Part shown: piece by piece, positions 36,228 through 45,005 of the stretch
Numbering within the stretch: position 1 is the stretch's first letter
How the letters are laid out: every line of letters begins with the position of its first letter
Assembly: GCF_031326225.1 (NCBI RefSeq)
Contig: NZ_CP133720.1
Span: forward strand, 3,906,001-3,970,000
Reading direction: 5' to 3'
From: Undibacterium cyanobacteriorum
GTDB lineage: Bacteria; Pseudomonadota; Gammaproteobacteria; Burkholderiales; Burkholderiaceae_D
Length of the DNA: 64,000 nucleotides
Made by a program: the position numbers and the translations under genes
The notes under the pieces: model-generated
Told to the model about the DNA's origin: nothing
The model's input: the letters and a program-made list of their open reading frames with translations, nothing else
Database searches by the model: none

Positions 36228-37165
36228 CACGCGTATTGAACCAAACAACAACGCACAGCGCCTGAGAATCGGATTTATATTGAGCCAAGAGAAATTTGAT
36301 TCTCGGGATGCAGTTCAAGGCGCAAAGCGCCCGAAACATGCTCTAAACCGACGAAAAGAAATTTGATTATCGGGATGCTGTGCTAGGCCGCATTTACAAC
36401 TGCGCCGGAGCAATACACGAGTATTGCGAGGACAAGCAACAACGCACAGCGCCTGAGAATCGGATTTATATTGAGCCAAGAGAAATTTGATTCTCGGGAT
36501 GAAGTTCAAGGCGCAAAGCGCCCGAAATATGATCTAAACCGACGAAAAGAAATTCGATTATCGGGATGCTGTGCTAGGCCGAATTTACAACTGCGCCGGA
36601 GCAATACACAAGTATTGCGAGGACAAGCAACAACGCACAGCGCCCGAGAATCGGATTTATATTGAGCCAAGAGAAATTCGATTCTCGGAGTGCAGTTCAA
36701 GGCGCAAAGCGCCCGAAATATGATCTAAACCGACGAAAAGAAATTCGATTATCGGGATGCTGTGCTAGGCCGCATTTACAACTGCGCCGGAGCAATACAC
36801 GAGTATTGCGAGGACAAGCAACAACGCACAGCGCCTGAGAATCGGATTTATATTGAGCCAAGAGAAATTTGATTCTCGGGATGCAGTTCAAGGCGCAAAG
36901 CGCCCGAAATATGATCTAAACCGACGAAAAGAAATTCGATTATCGGGATGCTGTGCTAGGCCGCATTTACAACTGCGCCGGAGCAATACACGAGTATTGC
37001 GAGGACAAGCAACAACGCACAGCGCCCGAGAATCGGATTTACATTGAGCCAAGAGAAATTCGATTCTCGGGATGCAGTTCAAGGAGCGAAGCACAGCAAT
37101 ATGTCGATATTGCGCGCATTTGCGACGCCGAAATGCGCCCGAAAATCGGATTTATCGCAGTGCTC
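36228..37165. repeat. Tandem array of 191-bp hairpin-rich units
   Basis: The anchor CGGAGCAATACAC begins (at its GGAG) at 36407, 36598, 36789 and 36980, exactly 191 bases apart with no indels. A partial unit lies at each end. Each unit has three copies of a motif like AGAAATTCGATTCTCGGGAT, two forward and one reversed, which build long imperfect hairpins. For example, 36741-36765 pairs with 36826-36849. In the loop is GCAATAC-ACGA-GTATTGC. The downstream end (37090-37165) is a diverged unit with GCAATAT-GTCG-ATATTGC. 191 is not a multiple of three, and the 64-residue frames seen in it merely repeat with the array. It lies between the sigma-factor gene and the 3' end of gdhA. Confidence 0.9.
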
Positions 37166-37167
37166 AA

Positions 37168-38454
37168 TTAAGGGTAGAGGCCCCTTACTTCGCGCGCTTG
37201 CAGTACCCGTGTACACGCAATAATAAACGCCGCCGTACGCAAAGACACATTCTTGTCTTCTGTCACATGCCATACCGAGTGGAAGGCTTCTTTCATGATG
37301 CGTGTGAGGCGGTTGTTGATTTCGTCTTCAGTCCAGAAATAGCTGGAGAAATCTTGTACCCATTCGAAGTAAGACACTGTCACACCACCGGCATTGGCGA
37401 TCACGTCTGGTACCACCAACACACCGCGGTCGCGCAAGATATCATCGGCTTCTGGTGTGGTTGGACCATTCGCACCTTCCAAAATGATCTTCGCAGTAAT
37501 GTGATTCGCATTCGCTTCGGTGATTTGCTGTTCCAAAGCCGCTGGAATCAAGATGTCGCACTGCACTTTCCAGAAGTCTTCGTTCGGCAACACCGCTTCT
37601 GCACCTGGGAAGCCAGCTACACTGCCATTCGCCGCAACGTGATCGAGCAACTTCGGCACATCCAAACCGTTCGAGTGGAAAATCGTACCACCGTGATCTT
37701 GCACGGCCACGACTTTCGAACCTGCTTCTGCGAACAAACGTGCCGCGATACCGCCGACATTACCGAAACCTTGCACCGCAATTTTAGCGCCAGCAATCGT
37801 TACGCTTTTTTTCGCAGCGGCTTCGCAACCAACCACGAACACGCCACGGCCTGTCGCTTCACGGCGACCCAAGCTACCACCCAAAGAAATAGGCTTACCT
37901 GTCACCACACCAGTCGCAGTACGACCTTCATTCATGGAGTAGGTATCCATCATCCATGCCATAGTCTGTTCGTTGGTGTTGACGTCTGGTGCTGGGATAT
38001 CTTTATCTGGGCCGATGATGATACCGATCTCAGATGTGTAACGACGTGTCATACGCATTAATTCGCCGCGTGACAAAGTCTTAGGATCAACACGAATACC
38101 GCCTTTTGCACCACCGTAAGGAACGTTGACTGCAGAGTTTTTGATCGTCATCCAAGCCGACAAAGCCATCACTTCAGACAAAGTCACGTCTTGGTGGAAA
38201 CGCACGCCGCCTTTACCTGGACCACGTGAGGTATTGTGTTGTACACGATAACCTTCGAAGTGAGCGATAGTGCCGTCATCACGTTCGATAGGCACGTCGA
38301 CCACCAAAATACGCTTAGGGCGTTTCAGGGTTTCAACCCAACGGGACAAGCTACCGAGGTAAGGTGTTACACGATCAATTTGTTCCAGATACACATTCCA
38401 TGGACCCGTCGCGTGTGGTGTAAGGTAGGACGGGATTTGGTGATTACTAGACAT
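37168..38454 (-). CDS. gdhA: Glutamate dehydrogenase (Glu/Leu/Phe/Val dehydrogenase family)
   Basis: The enzyme deaminates glutamate to 2-oxoglutarate and ammonia. The 428-residue hexameric-type protein shows the catalytic lysine in VPYGGAKGGIRVDP, the substrate loop IPAPDVNTNEQTMAWMMDTY and the Rossmann motif VQGFGNVGG. Length and motifs suit the NAD-linked small GDH of betaproteobacteria. The cofactor is inferred. The upstream context GAAGCGAG is a weak Shine-Dalgarno. The gene ends directly at the tandem repeat array. Confidence 0.93.
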   Translation of the reverse strand: MSSNHQIPSYLTPHATGPWNVYLEQIDRVTPYLGSLSRWVETLKRPKRILVVDVPIERDDGTIAHFEGYRVQHNTSRGPGKGGVRFHQDVTLSEVMALSAWMTIKNSAVNVPYGGAKGGIRVDPKTLSRGELMRMTRRYTSEIGIIIGPDKDIPAPDVNTNEQTMAWMMDTYSMNEGRTATGVVTGKPISLGGSLGRREATGRGVFVVGCEAAAKKSVTIAGAKIAVQGFGNVGGIAARLFAEAGSKVVAVQDHGGTIFHSNGLDVPKLLDHVAANGSVAGFPGAEAVLPNEDFWKVQCDILIPAALEQQITEANANHITAKIILEGANGPTTPEADDILRDRGVLVVPDVIANAGGVTVSYFEWVQDFSSYFWTEDEINNRLTRIMKEAFHSVWHVTEDKNVSLRTAAFIIACTRVLQAREVRGLYP

Positions 38455-38959
38455 GGTCAGTCTCGCTTCTTTCTTTTCAAGAGGTTTCTTGGTGAGTGTT
38501 TTTTTGAGATGCCTTGCGGTCTATTGACTCTTGCCACAAGCTCTCTTTATCAATTTTGTTTTCGCCTGATCGTGCGCATACTTGCAATGCGCACGATCCA
38601 GCAAAAGGCAGCGCATCTTAAGGCAAGTGGTATCGCAGCCTCCAATGCTTTGTTTGCATTTATCTATGCACAAATTGCATAACCATGAAAAGCACTCAGA
38701 AAGCGAGTATTTTCTAGAGGGAGATCAAGGACAATTGTTCATGTGTCAGATAAAGAACGGACACAAACCAAGATCCTGATTCAAAAAAGATTCGAGCAAG
38801 CCCAACTGGTATTGCAGCTCTAGAGCTCCTCATCTGTTCCATGATGACTCTTCGAGTGTTCTTTGAAGGCACTTTTGATGTTCGTCGGGTCGCCCAATTT
38901 GCTCTTGAATCACCATCAAGAAGATGATCATCAAAGCGTTTGATGCTATTGATGGATAA
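38455..38959. other. Intergenic region upstream of gdhA
   Basis: About 500 bases precede gdhA and hold no gene that I can support. The frames at 38236-38682 and 38714-39067 look like chance frames, and the second runs through a terminator. The gdhA promoter should be here. I cannot name a regulator site. Confidence 0.5.
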
Positions 38960-38999
38960 AACAAAACAGGCTTCCCGCACGAGACGAGAAGCCTGTTTT
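38960..38999 (-). terminator. Terminator after the 39051 membrane protein gene
   Basis: AAAACAGGCTTC (38963-38974) and GAAGCCTGTTTT (38988-38999) form a perfect 12-bp stem with T-rich sequence on either side. Confidence 0.88.
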
Positions 39000-39050
39000 T
39001 GAGTTGGTAGACGTGGGTGGCGAAATTGATTTTCGCGCACCAAACTCCGA

Positions 39051-39431
39051 CTATTGTGGAGCGTCAATCGCTGGTGGTTGCGCCTGTGGTGCGTCGTCTT
39101 TCAAGATCGCCCACAAAGAATAGGCGCCGATAATGGTGCCTAAGGGGAAACCGAACAGCGACAAAATATTCGAAATGATCAACCAGATGCGTGCAATCGA
39201 GGAGCCGCGTAAATAGAAGATACCGGCCAAAATATTCAGGATCGCGAAGAAACCAAAGAAGATAAAGATGAAACCGCCTAAAAACGCGAACAGGCCTAAT
39301 ACCTTCGTATCACCGCCACTGGCAAAGGCGCCAATGCCGCCCATGAAAACGCCAAAGATCAAGGCGACTAAAAGACTGAGCATACCGGTCACGATGGCGA
39401 GCCATGCTGCAACTTGCTTATGAATGTTCAT
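39051..39431 (-). CDS. Small multi-pass membrane protein
   Basis: The 126-residue product has four hydrophobic helices (LAIVTGMLSLLVALIFGVF, GLFAFLGGFIFIFFGFFAI, NILAGIFYL, IIGAYSLWAIL) and a Pro/Ala-rich polar tail (DDAPQAQPPAIDAPQ). It resembles DUF4064-like membrane proteins in layout, but I do not assign it firmly. Monocistronic with its own terminator. Confidence 0.7.
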   Translation of the reverse strand: MNIHKQVAAWLAIVTGMLSLLVALIFGVFMGGIGAFASGGDTKVLGLFAFLGGFIFIFFGFFAILNILAGIFYLRGSSIARIWLIISNILSLFGFPLGTIIGAYSLWAILKDDAPQAQPPAIDAPQ

Positions 39432-39539
39432 AATTCCTCATTTGAAAAAAGAAAAAACGTTGATGAGCTTTGCTCAAACGATGTAGAGGACATACGGAAA
39501 ATTGCTGGCTGGATTGAACCCTTTTTGATTCAAGCTATA

Positions 39540-39794
39540 TCAATCATCGCGCACGAAAACCACGAGCTGCATCATACGACCGCCCGCCCTGATGGTAAAC
39601 AAAAAATCATTGCCATTGCGATCATAAAACAACGAACTATCTTTTTGATCGATTACCTCAGTCCTTATTTTTTCTCTGACGTAATTCGACCTTGGGATAC
39701 AAATTGCAAAAGTGTGTTTATCATCCAATTTACTGCGTACAGAGGTACTCCGACGAAGAAACGAGATGATCAGCCCGGATGAACTAAGGTCAAT
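39540..39794 (-). pseudogene. Possible gene remnant downstream of the DUF4256 gene
   Basis: The frame from 39794 (an ATT, no ATG available) to 39540 reads like protein, for example FAICIPRSNYVREKIRTEVI and NGNDFLFTIRAGGRMMQLVV. It follows the DUF4256 gene by about 30 bases. The lack of a normal start suggests a truncated or frameshifted gene or an unusual start. Not recognised. Confidence 0.3.
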
Positions 39795-39822
39795 GTATCA
39801 ACGTCGCTCGTCTAGCAGCGAT

Positions 39823-40365
39823 TCATACCATAAGGCGAGCACGAAAACCTCTGGCCACGTAATAAGATTCGGCACCATTGTGATACACGAATACTTGCTC
39901 ATAGCGACGATCACAAAACAAAGCGCCCCCGAGTGTCCGGACGGCTGGCGGAGTGAGTACCCAGCTCGAAGTCTTCTGATCGAATTTGCCGAGTGTTTGT
40001 AAATGACGGTATTCCTGCTCTGTCAAGATTTCGACTTGCATCGCCAGCGCCATTTCAAGCGCATCGCCACGCGGTTTGTTTTCTTTACGTGCGTCTAAGG
40101 CTGCACGATCATAGCAAAGACTGCGGCGTCCACTCGGGCTTTCAGCACTGCAATCACAGAACACAAATTGCTGAGTCTCTGGGTGCTGGCCCACGACATC
40201 AGGCTCACCGCCCGTGTCTTCCATCGCTCGCAATATGAACAACTTCGCGGGGGCTTTTCTCAAACTTTGCTCAACGTGTTCCCACAACAATCCCACATGA
40301 CGTTGCGGATTTTTCGCGAAACGTGCACTCAAAATTTGCAACATATCCACGTCGATTGAATCCAT
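39823..40365 (-). CDS. DUF4256 protein
   Basis: The 180-residue protein matches the DUF4256 family through MEDTGGEPDVVG and CSAESPSGRRSLCYDRAAL. The conserved Asp, Cys and Arg residues suggest an enzyme, but no reaction is known. AAGGAG lies 6 bases before the ATG. It starts 30 bases after the LysR gene and may be cotranscribed with it. Confidence 0.85.
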   Translation of the reverse strand: MDSIDVDMLQILSARFAKNPQRHVGLLWEHVEQSLRKAPAKLFILRAMEDTGGEPDVVGQHPETQQFVFCDCSAESPSGRRSLCYDRAALDARKENKPRGDALEMALAMQVEILTEQEYRHLQTLGKFDQKTSSWVLTPPAVRTLGGALFCDRRYEQVFVYHNGAESYYVARGFRARLMV

Positions 40366-40395
40366 CAGTTCTCCTTAGTCAATGATGTTTTGTCT

Positions 40396-41355
40396 TCAGC
40401 GCTGCGATCTTTGCATCTTCGACTTTGAGGCGACATGCGCCTTTTGCGATAAGTAGTCCCACAATTGAGAGACGATTTCCTTACCCGGCTTTTGCTCAGA
40501 AGGACGCTCACGATACAGGCGAATCTCCATGCTCACTTCCCATGCATCTGAACCGCCATCCGCGCGCGCCAACTGCTTTTGTTTCAGCTCGCGAACCACT
40601 GCTGACTCAGGCAGGAAGGCGACACCACGTCCCTCTAGCGCCATCATTTTGAGGCCTTCCGCCATGTCGGTTTCGTAGCATTTATCGAGATGGAGGGCCT
40701 CGCGCGTCTGATTCAAAATTAAATCGACCATGCGCCCCAAATAGGCGTTGGTCGCATAGGCAAGAAATGGCAAGGGCTCATCAATACTGCCTGGCAAAAC
40801 GAATTCAGGCTTACCACTTTTATCGCTACGTGCATAAGCCCGTAAAGTTTCTGTGCCCATGCTTATCATTTCATACTGGGCTGGATCGAGTAGCAAAGGT
40901 TGCTGTGGGTGGTGATAGCACAGCATCAAATCGCAGCCACCCTCGGAGAGACTCATGACGGCATCATGCACGTTCAAGGCCAATAACCGGCTATTGATGT
41001 CACCAAAATTTTTTTGTAGTGCAGTGAGCCATTTAGGTACAAACGTGAGTGACAAGGTGTGCGGGACAGCGAAATCGACGGTCGTTTGTATGGAGGTACG
41101 TTTGCCACGCAAGAGCGCCCGCGCATTATTAATCTGTCCCAACATTGCGATCGCTTGCTCGAAAAAGATCTCACCTGCATGTGTCAAACGCGTGGGGTAA
41201 GACGTGCGATCAATCAAGTCCGCTCCCAACCACGCTTCTAAGGATTGTATGCGCCGTGAGAAGGCCGGTTGGGTGACGTGGCGTAATTCAGCCGAGCGAC
41301 TGAAACTATTGGTCTCCGCCAAAGAAACAAAATCCTCAAGCCACTTAGTTTCCAT
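40396..41355 (-). CDS. LysR-type regulator, HypT/YjiE-like
   Basis: The 319-residue regulator has an N-terminal winged helix (METKWLEDFVSLAETNSFSR, then HVTQPAFSRRIQSLEAWLG) and a C-terminal effector domain. The opening TKWLEDF and the spacing NAYLGRMVDLIL...VAFLPESAV resemble HypT (YjiE), the hypochlorite-responsive regulator. Such proteins are redox-activated through methionines and cysteines. This is family-level inference. Two 14-bp direct repeats lie upstream. Confidence 0.8.
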   Translation of the reverse strand: METKWLEDFVSLAETNSFSRSAELRHVTQPAFSRRIQSLEAWLGADLIDRTSYPTRLTHAGEIFFEQAIAMLGQINNARALLRGKRTSIQTTVDFAVPHTLSLTFVPKWLTALQKNFGDINSRLLALNVHDAVMSLSEGGCDLMLCYHHPQQPLLLDPAQYEMISMGTETLRAYARSDKSGKPEFVLPGSIDEPLPFLAYATNAYLGRMVDLILNQTREALHLDKCYETDMAEGLKMMALEGRGVAFLPESAVVRELKQKQLARADGGSDAWEVSMEIRLYRERPSEQKPGKEIVSQLWDYLSQKAHVASKSKMQRSQR

Positions 41356-41388
41356 AATTACTCACTACTTTCACACAAACACTTTAGA

Positions 41389-41416
41389 AATGGTTTTACC
41401 GGAATGGTTTTGCCGG
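41389..41416. repeat. 14-bp tandem direct repeat upstream of the LysR gene
   Basis: AATGGTTTTACCGG and AATGGTTTTGCCGG are adjacent, and a weaker third copy follows (AAATGAGCTCTCCGG). It could be a regulator site or simply a small duplication. Confidence 0.5.
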
Positions 41417-41469
41417 AAATGAGCTCTCCGGTAACGCTCCACCATGTACATCTTGTATCTCAACGTCCA

Positions 41470-43308
41470 TCAAGATGCGTTAGCTTCGATGACATTATTA
41501 TGCTGTTGACGCTCCCACATTTGCGCATACGCGCCACCGGCTGCGACGAGTTCATGGTGTCGACCACGCTCGATGATTCTACCTTTATCCATCACCAAAA
41601 TCTGCTCTGCATCGACGATCGTGGATAGACGATGAGCGATCACAAGGCTGGTTCGATTGCGCGCAATTTGCTTTAACTGCGCTTGAATCATTTGCTCTGA
41701 TTGCGAATCGAGTGCCGAAGTCGCCTCATCGAAAATGAGCAAAGATGGATTTTTCAACAAAGTACGCGCAATCGCCACGCGCTGTTTTTCACCGCCGGAT
41801 AATTTCAAACCGCGTTCGCCAACCATGGTGTGATACCCCTCAGGTAGGCTCGCAATAAAGTCATGAATGTAAGCAGCTTTGGCGACCGCAATCACCTCTT
41901 CTTCTGTCGCGCCTGGCTTGCCATAAGCAATGTTGTACGCGATGGTGTCATTAAACAAAACCGTATCTTGTGGCACGATCCCGATCGCCTGTCTCAAAGA
42001 CTGTTGTGTCACATCGAGAATATTCTGTCCTGCAATCGTAACCGCACCCGCCTGTACATCATAGAAGCGGAACAGCAAGCGAGATAAAGTCGACTTTCCA
42101 GAGCCACTATGCCCAACCACCGCAGTGGTAGTGCCGGCTGCAATCGTAAAATCGACATCAAATAAGATTTGTCGATTTTCCTCGTAACTAAAATTGACAT
42201 GTTCGAAGCGAACTTCGGGCGCCTGCGCGTGCTCGATTTGCAAAACCATCGCATCGTCTTTGTCAGCAATCTCTTTATTTTGATCCATTAACGAAAACAA
42301 GCGTTCCATGTCGGCTAAGCTTTGTTTAATTTCGCGATACAACACTCCTAAAAAGTTCAGGGGAATATACAGCTGAATCATAAAAGCATTGACCAACACC
42401 AGGTCACCCAAACTCATGGTTTGGTCGAGGACGCCTTGAGCCGCCCGCCATAAAATCAGCGTCACCGCGACCGCAATGATGAATGACTGCCCCGCATTGA
42501 GCATGGACAAGGTGGTTTGCGACTTGATCGCTGCTTTCTCGTAACTTTGCAAACCCTGATCGTAACGCTGCGCTTCGTACTCTTCATTCCCGAAATACTT
42601 CACGGTTTCGTAATTGAGTAAGGAGTCGATTGCCTTGGTACTCGCTTTCGAATCGAGTTCATTCATGGTGCGTCGAAAATTGGTACGCCATTCTGTCACC
42701 GCAATCGTAAAAACGATATAGGTCACCAAAGCCACAATCGTGATCAAGGCAAACCATTTATCGTATTGCACGAACAGATAGGTCAAGACCAAAGCAATTT
42801 CGAGCAAGGTCGGAAAAATACTAAATAAGGCGAACGACACCAAGGAAGAAATGCCGCGCGTGCCGCGCTCGATATCGCGCGTCATGCCCCCGGTCTGACG
42901 ATTCAAATGGAAACGCAAGGACAAGGCATGTAAATGTCGGAAAACCTTAAGTGCAATGGTACGAACCGCGCGCTGGGTAACTTTAGCAAAGACAAATTCC
43001 CTTAGCTCGGTGAACACCGTCATCGACAAGCGCAAAGCGCCATACGCAATCAAGATCCCGACCGGCAACACCAAACTCGCGAGAGGATGCGTGGGCGTAA
43101 TGGTTAAACGATCCACCAACTCTTTAAGAATCAGAGGCACGCCCACATTGGCGAGCTTCGCTCCCACCAAAAATGAGAGCGCGAGCATGACGCGCCATTT
43201 ATACGCCCATAAGTATGGCAATAATGTCTTAACAGTTGACCAATCTCCGCGAGCTTGATCTTTACTTGGAAGGGCTAATTCAGACGAGGGGCGCGCTTGT
43301 CTCCGCAT
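41470..43308 (-). CDS. Atm1-type ABC exporter
   Basis: The half-transporter of 612 residues has a six-helix membrane domain (about 35-330) with the Atm1/HMT signatures NRQTGGMTRDIERGTRGI and ETVKYFGNEEYE. The ATPase domain has Walker A GHSGSGKST (about 397), signature LSGGEKQRVAIA (about 499) and Walker B LLIFDEATSALD (about 520). Bacterial Atm1 proteins export glutathione conjugates, persulfides or metal complexes and confer metal tolerance. The frame is closed at 43308 with no strong Shine-Dalgarno. It is transcribed alone. Confidence 0.92.
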   Translation of the reverse strand: MRRQARPSSELALPSKDQARGDWSTVKTLLPYLWAYKWRVMLALSFLVGAKLANVGVPLILKELVDRLTITPTHPLASLVLPVGILIAYGALRLSMTVFTELREFVFAKVTQRAVRTIALKVFRHLHALSLRFHLNRQTGGMTRDIERGTRGISSLVSFALFSIFPTLLEIALVLTYLFVQYDKWFALITIVALVTYIVFTIAVTEWRTNFRRTMNELDSKASTKAIDSLLNYETVKYFGNEEYEAQRYDQGLQSYEKAAIKSQTTLSMLNAGQSFIIAVAVTLILWRAAQGVLDQTMSLGDLVLVNAFMIQLYIPLNFLGVLYREIKQSLADMERLFSLMDQNKEIADKDDAMVLQIEHAQAPEVRFEHVNFSYEENRQILFDVDFTIAAGTTTAVVGHSGSGKSTLSRLLFRFYDVQAGAVTIAGQNILDVTQQSLRQAIGIVPQDTVLFNDTIAYNIAYGKPGATEEEVIAVAKAAYIHDFIASLPEGYHTMVGERGLKLSGGEKQRVAIARTLLKNPSLLIFDEATSALDSQSEQMIQAQLKQIARNRTSLVIAHRLSTIVDAEQILVMDKGRIIERGRHHELVAAGGAYAQMWERQQHNNVIEANAS

Positions 43309-43523
43309 GGAAATCCATTCTCAAAAGAAATTTGCTATATGATGGCGTATCACGATGATAATCGCGCCGGTTTGTAGAAAAATCATTACCGTAAATCTGG
43401 CTGCAGATGACTGGCTGCAAATGGTTGGTTCAAAAATCGCATCGATTTGTTTCGACCAGCGCGACCAGCGAAACCCGGCACCACGATCACAATCCCCTAT
43501 TGTAAACTTTTATCGAGGCGAAC

Positions 43524-43943
43524 ATGAGTGAACCAAGCAAAACTTCCCTACCTGCCGGCATGCCTACTTTGCGAGTGATGCCCATGCCATCCGATGCCAA
43601 TATTCACGGTGACGTTTTTGGTGGTTGGATTATGGCGCAGGTCGATATTGCCGGTGCCATTCCCGCGGCTCGCCGAGCCAATGGACGCGTCGCTACCATC
43701 GCCGTCAACTCATTCTTATTCAAGCAGCCGGTCTTTGTCGGCGACCTGTTGTCCTTCTATGCCGAAGTCGTCAAGGTCGGTAACACCTCGATCACGGTCT
43801 ACGTTGAGGTTTATGCTGAACGCAACCGCTTGCAAGCCGATACCGTCAAAGTCACCGAGGCAACTTTGACTTACGTCGCCACCGATACCAGCCGCAAACC
43901 ACGTCAAATTCCACCATTAGAAAGCATCGCCACGAAGAATTAA
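43524..43943 (+). CDS. yciA: Acyl-CoA thioesterase YciA
   Basis: The 139-residue hotdog-fold thioesterase hydrolyses short and medium acyl-CoA. The active-site segment DANIHGDVFGGWIMAQVDIA is intact, and the core continues with NSFLFKQPVFVGDLLSFYAE. GAGG precedes the ATG by 6 bases. It is divergent from the Atm1 gene across about 215 bases. Confidence 0.92.
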   Translation: MSEPSKTSLPAGMPTLRVMPMPSDANIHGDVFGGWIMAQVDIAGAIPAARRANGRVATIAVNSFLFKQPVFVGDLLSFYAEVVKVGNTSITVYVEVYAERNRLQADTVKVTEATLTYVATDTSRKPRQIPPLESIATKN

Positions 43944-44101
43944 GTATTCGAGGCGGTGCATCCCCATGAACAGGATGTAGAAACGCTGTTTGATGTGTGC
44001 AAAAAAGACAAATGCACGATTCTTGTGGCAGCGTCGATAATCACAGGTATGATTATGCACACTCATCCTACAGTTTATTGTCCTTCATAAGTCGCCCAAC
44101 G

Positions 44102-44857
44102 ATGATTCACAATTTCATTCGTGCACGCCGCTTTTTCCTCTGCGCCAGCCTATTGATTTTGGGCGTGCAGCAGGCTCGTGCCGATGATCTTGCGCTTTAC
44201 TGTGAAGAAGACAGGCCACTACAGTTCTACAATGCACAAGGAAAACTGACCGGTTTCACCATTGAAATCGTCGAAGAAATTCAAAAACGCATTGGCACCA
44301 AATTTCCCATCCAAGTTGTACCGTGGGCGCGCGGCGTGGAAATGCTAAACCGCAATCCCAACACACTGTTGTTCACCATGGCCCGCACCACCGATCGTGA
44401 AAGCGCCTATCAGTGGATAGGTCCGATCGCCTCGGTTACTTATGAGCTGTTCGCCAAAGCTGATGCTGATCTCAAAATCAATAATCTCGATGATGCTCGC
44501 AAATTGAGCCTAATTGGCGTGTATCGCAATGATATCCGCGACCAAACCTTGACCAAACTCGGCTTTACTAACTTAGATCGTGCGGCATCCAACATCTCAA
44601 GTTTCAAGAAACTCATGGTCGGTCGTGTCGCGGTCTACGCTGACTCCAAACTTGGTGTCGCAGGAGTGGCGAAAGCGGCCGGTTATCAGGTCAGTGATGT
44701 GAAATCGGTGTTTCGTTTATTTGACAGCCATCTATACATTGCGGCGTCGAAATCAACGAACAAAAATGTCGTCGCGCAATGGAATGAGGCGCTGGATGAG
44801 ATGAAGAAAGACAAGACCTTTCAACGCCTGCAAAAGAAATACAATATCGAGGAATAA
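44102..44857 (+). CDS. Periplasmic solute-binding protein (SBP family 3)
   Basis: The 251-residue product has a signal peptide (MIHNFIRARRFFLCASLLIL, cleavage near ARA). An amino-acid-binding-type fold follows (YCEEDRPLQFYNAQGKLTGF, VVPWARGVEMLNRNPN). It resembles the PA-type orphan binding proteins with WARGVEML. The longest frame starts at 43997, but the signal peptide sets the start at 44102. No transporter genes are adjacent, so it is an orphan. Confidence 0.82.
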   Translation: MIHNFIRARRFFLCASLLILGVQQARADDLALYCEEDRPLQFYNAQGKLTGFTIEIVEEIQKRIGTKFPIQVVPWARGVEMLNRNPNTLLFTMARTTDRESAYQWIGPIASVTYELFAKADADLKINNLDDARKLSLIGVYRNDIRDQTLTKLGFTNLDRAASNISSFKKLMVGRVAVYADSKLGVAGVAKAAGYQVSDVKSVFRLFDSHLYIAASKSTNKNVVAQWNEALDEMKKDKTFQRLQKKYNIEE

Positions 44858-44887
44858 ATCTGTATCACTGCAAGACAACCAGCAACA

Positions 44888-44913
44888 AAAAGAGACGCCG
44901 CAGCGTCTCTTTT
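44888..44913 (+). terminator. Terminator after the solute-binding protein gene
   Basis: AAAGAGACGC (44889-44898) and GCGTCTCTTT (44903-44912) form a perfect stem with loop CGCA and T-rich tails on both strands. Confidence 0.88.
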
Positions 44914-44960
44914 CACATCTTCTCTCAAGTCAGCAAGCGGTACGAATACTTGCTTCTTTC

Positions 44961-45005
44961 GGCTCGTTAGTCTAATCAGGCTGATCAGGCTAACGAGGCT
45001 GATTA
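44961..45005. repeat. 9-bp tandem repeat over the fadD stop
   Basis: Five consecutive 9-mers read GGCTCGTTA, GTCTAATCA, GGCTGATCA, GGCTAACGA and GGCTGATTA. The last contains the fadD stop. The reverse-complement consensus (RTYAGCCTG) is close to the repeat at 49221. Confidence 0.6.

Noticed and set aside
35925..36251. Minus-strand frame upstream of the sigma gene
   Set aside because: It reads through a REP-type palindrome (AVAPAKAGAQ is the usual translation of that repeat) and has no start signal.
36315..37094. Several near-identical 64-residue frames on both strands in the repeat array
   Set aside because: They recur with the 191-bp period, exist on both strands and have no independent coding signature. 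They are by-products of the repeat.
36228..37165. CRISPR array
   Set aside because: The 191-bp units are repeats throughout, with no unique spacers of 25-45 bases between short repeats, and no cas genes are nearby.
37072..38061. Plus-strand 329-codon frame opposite gdhA
   Set aside because: It is antisense to a clearly conserved glutamate dehydrogenase and its composition (many His, Arg, Cys) is that of a shadow frame.
38714..39067. 117-codon minus-strand frame
   Set aside because: It passes through the perfect terminator at 38960-38999 and overlaps the end of the 39051 gene.
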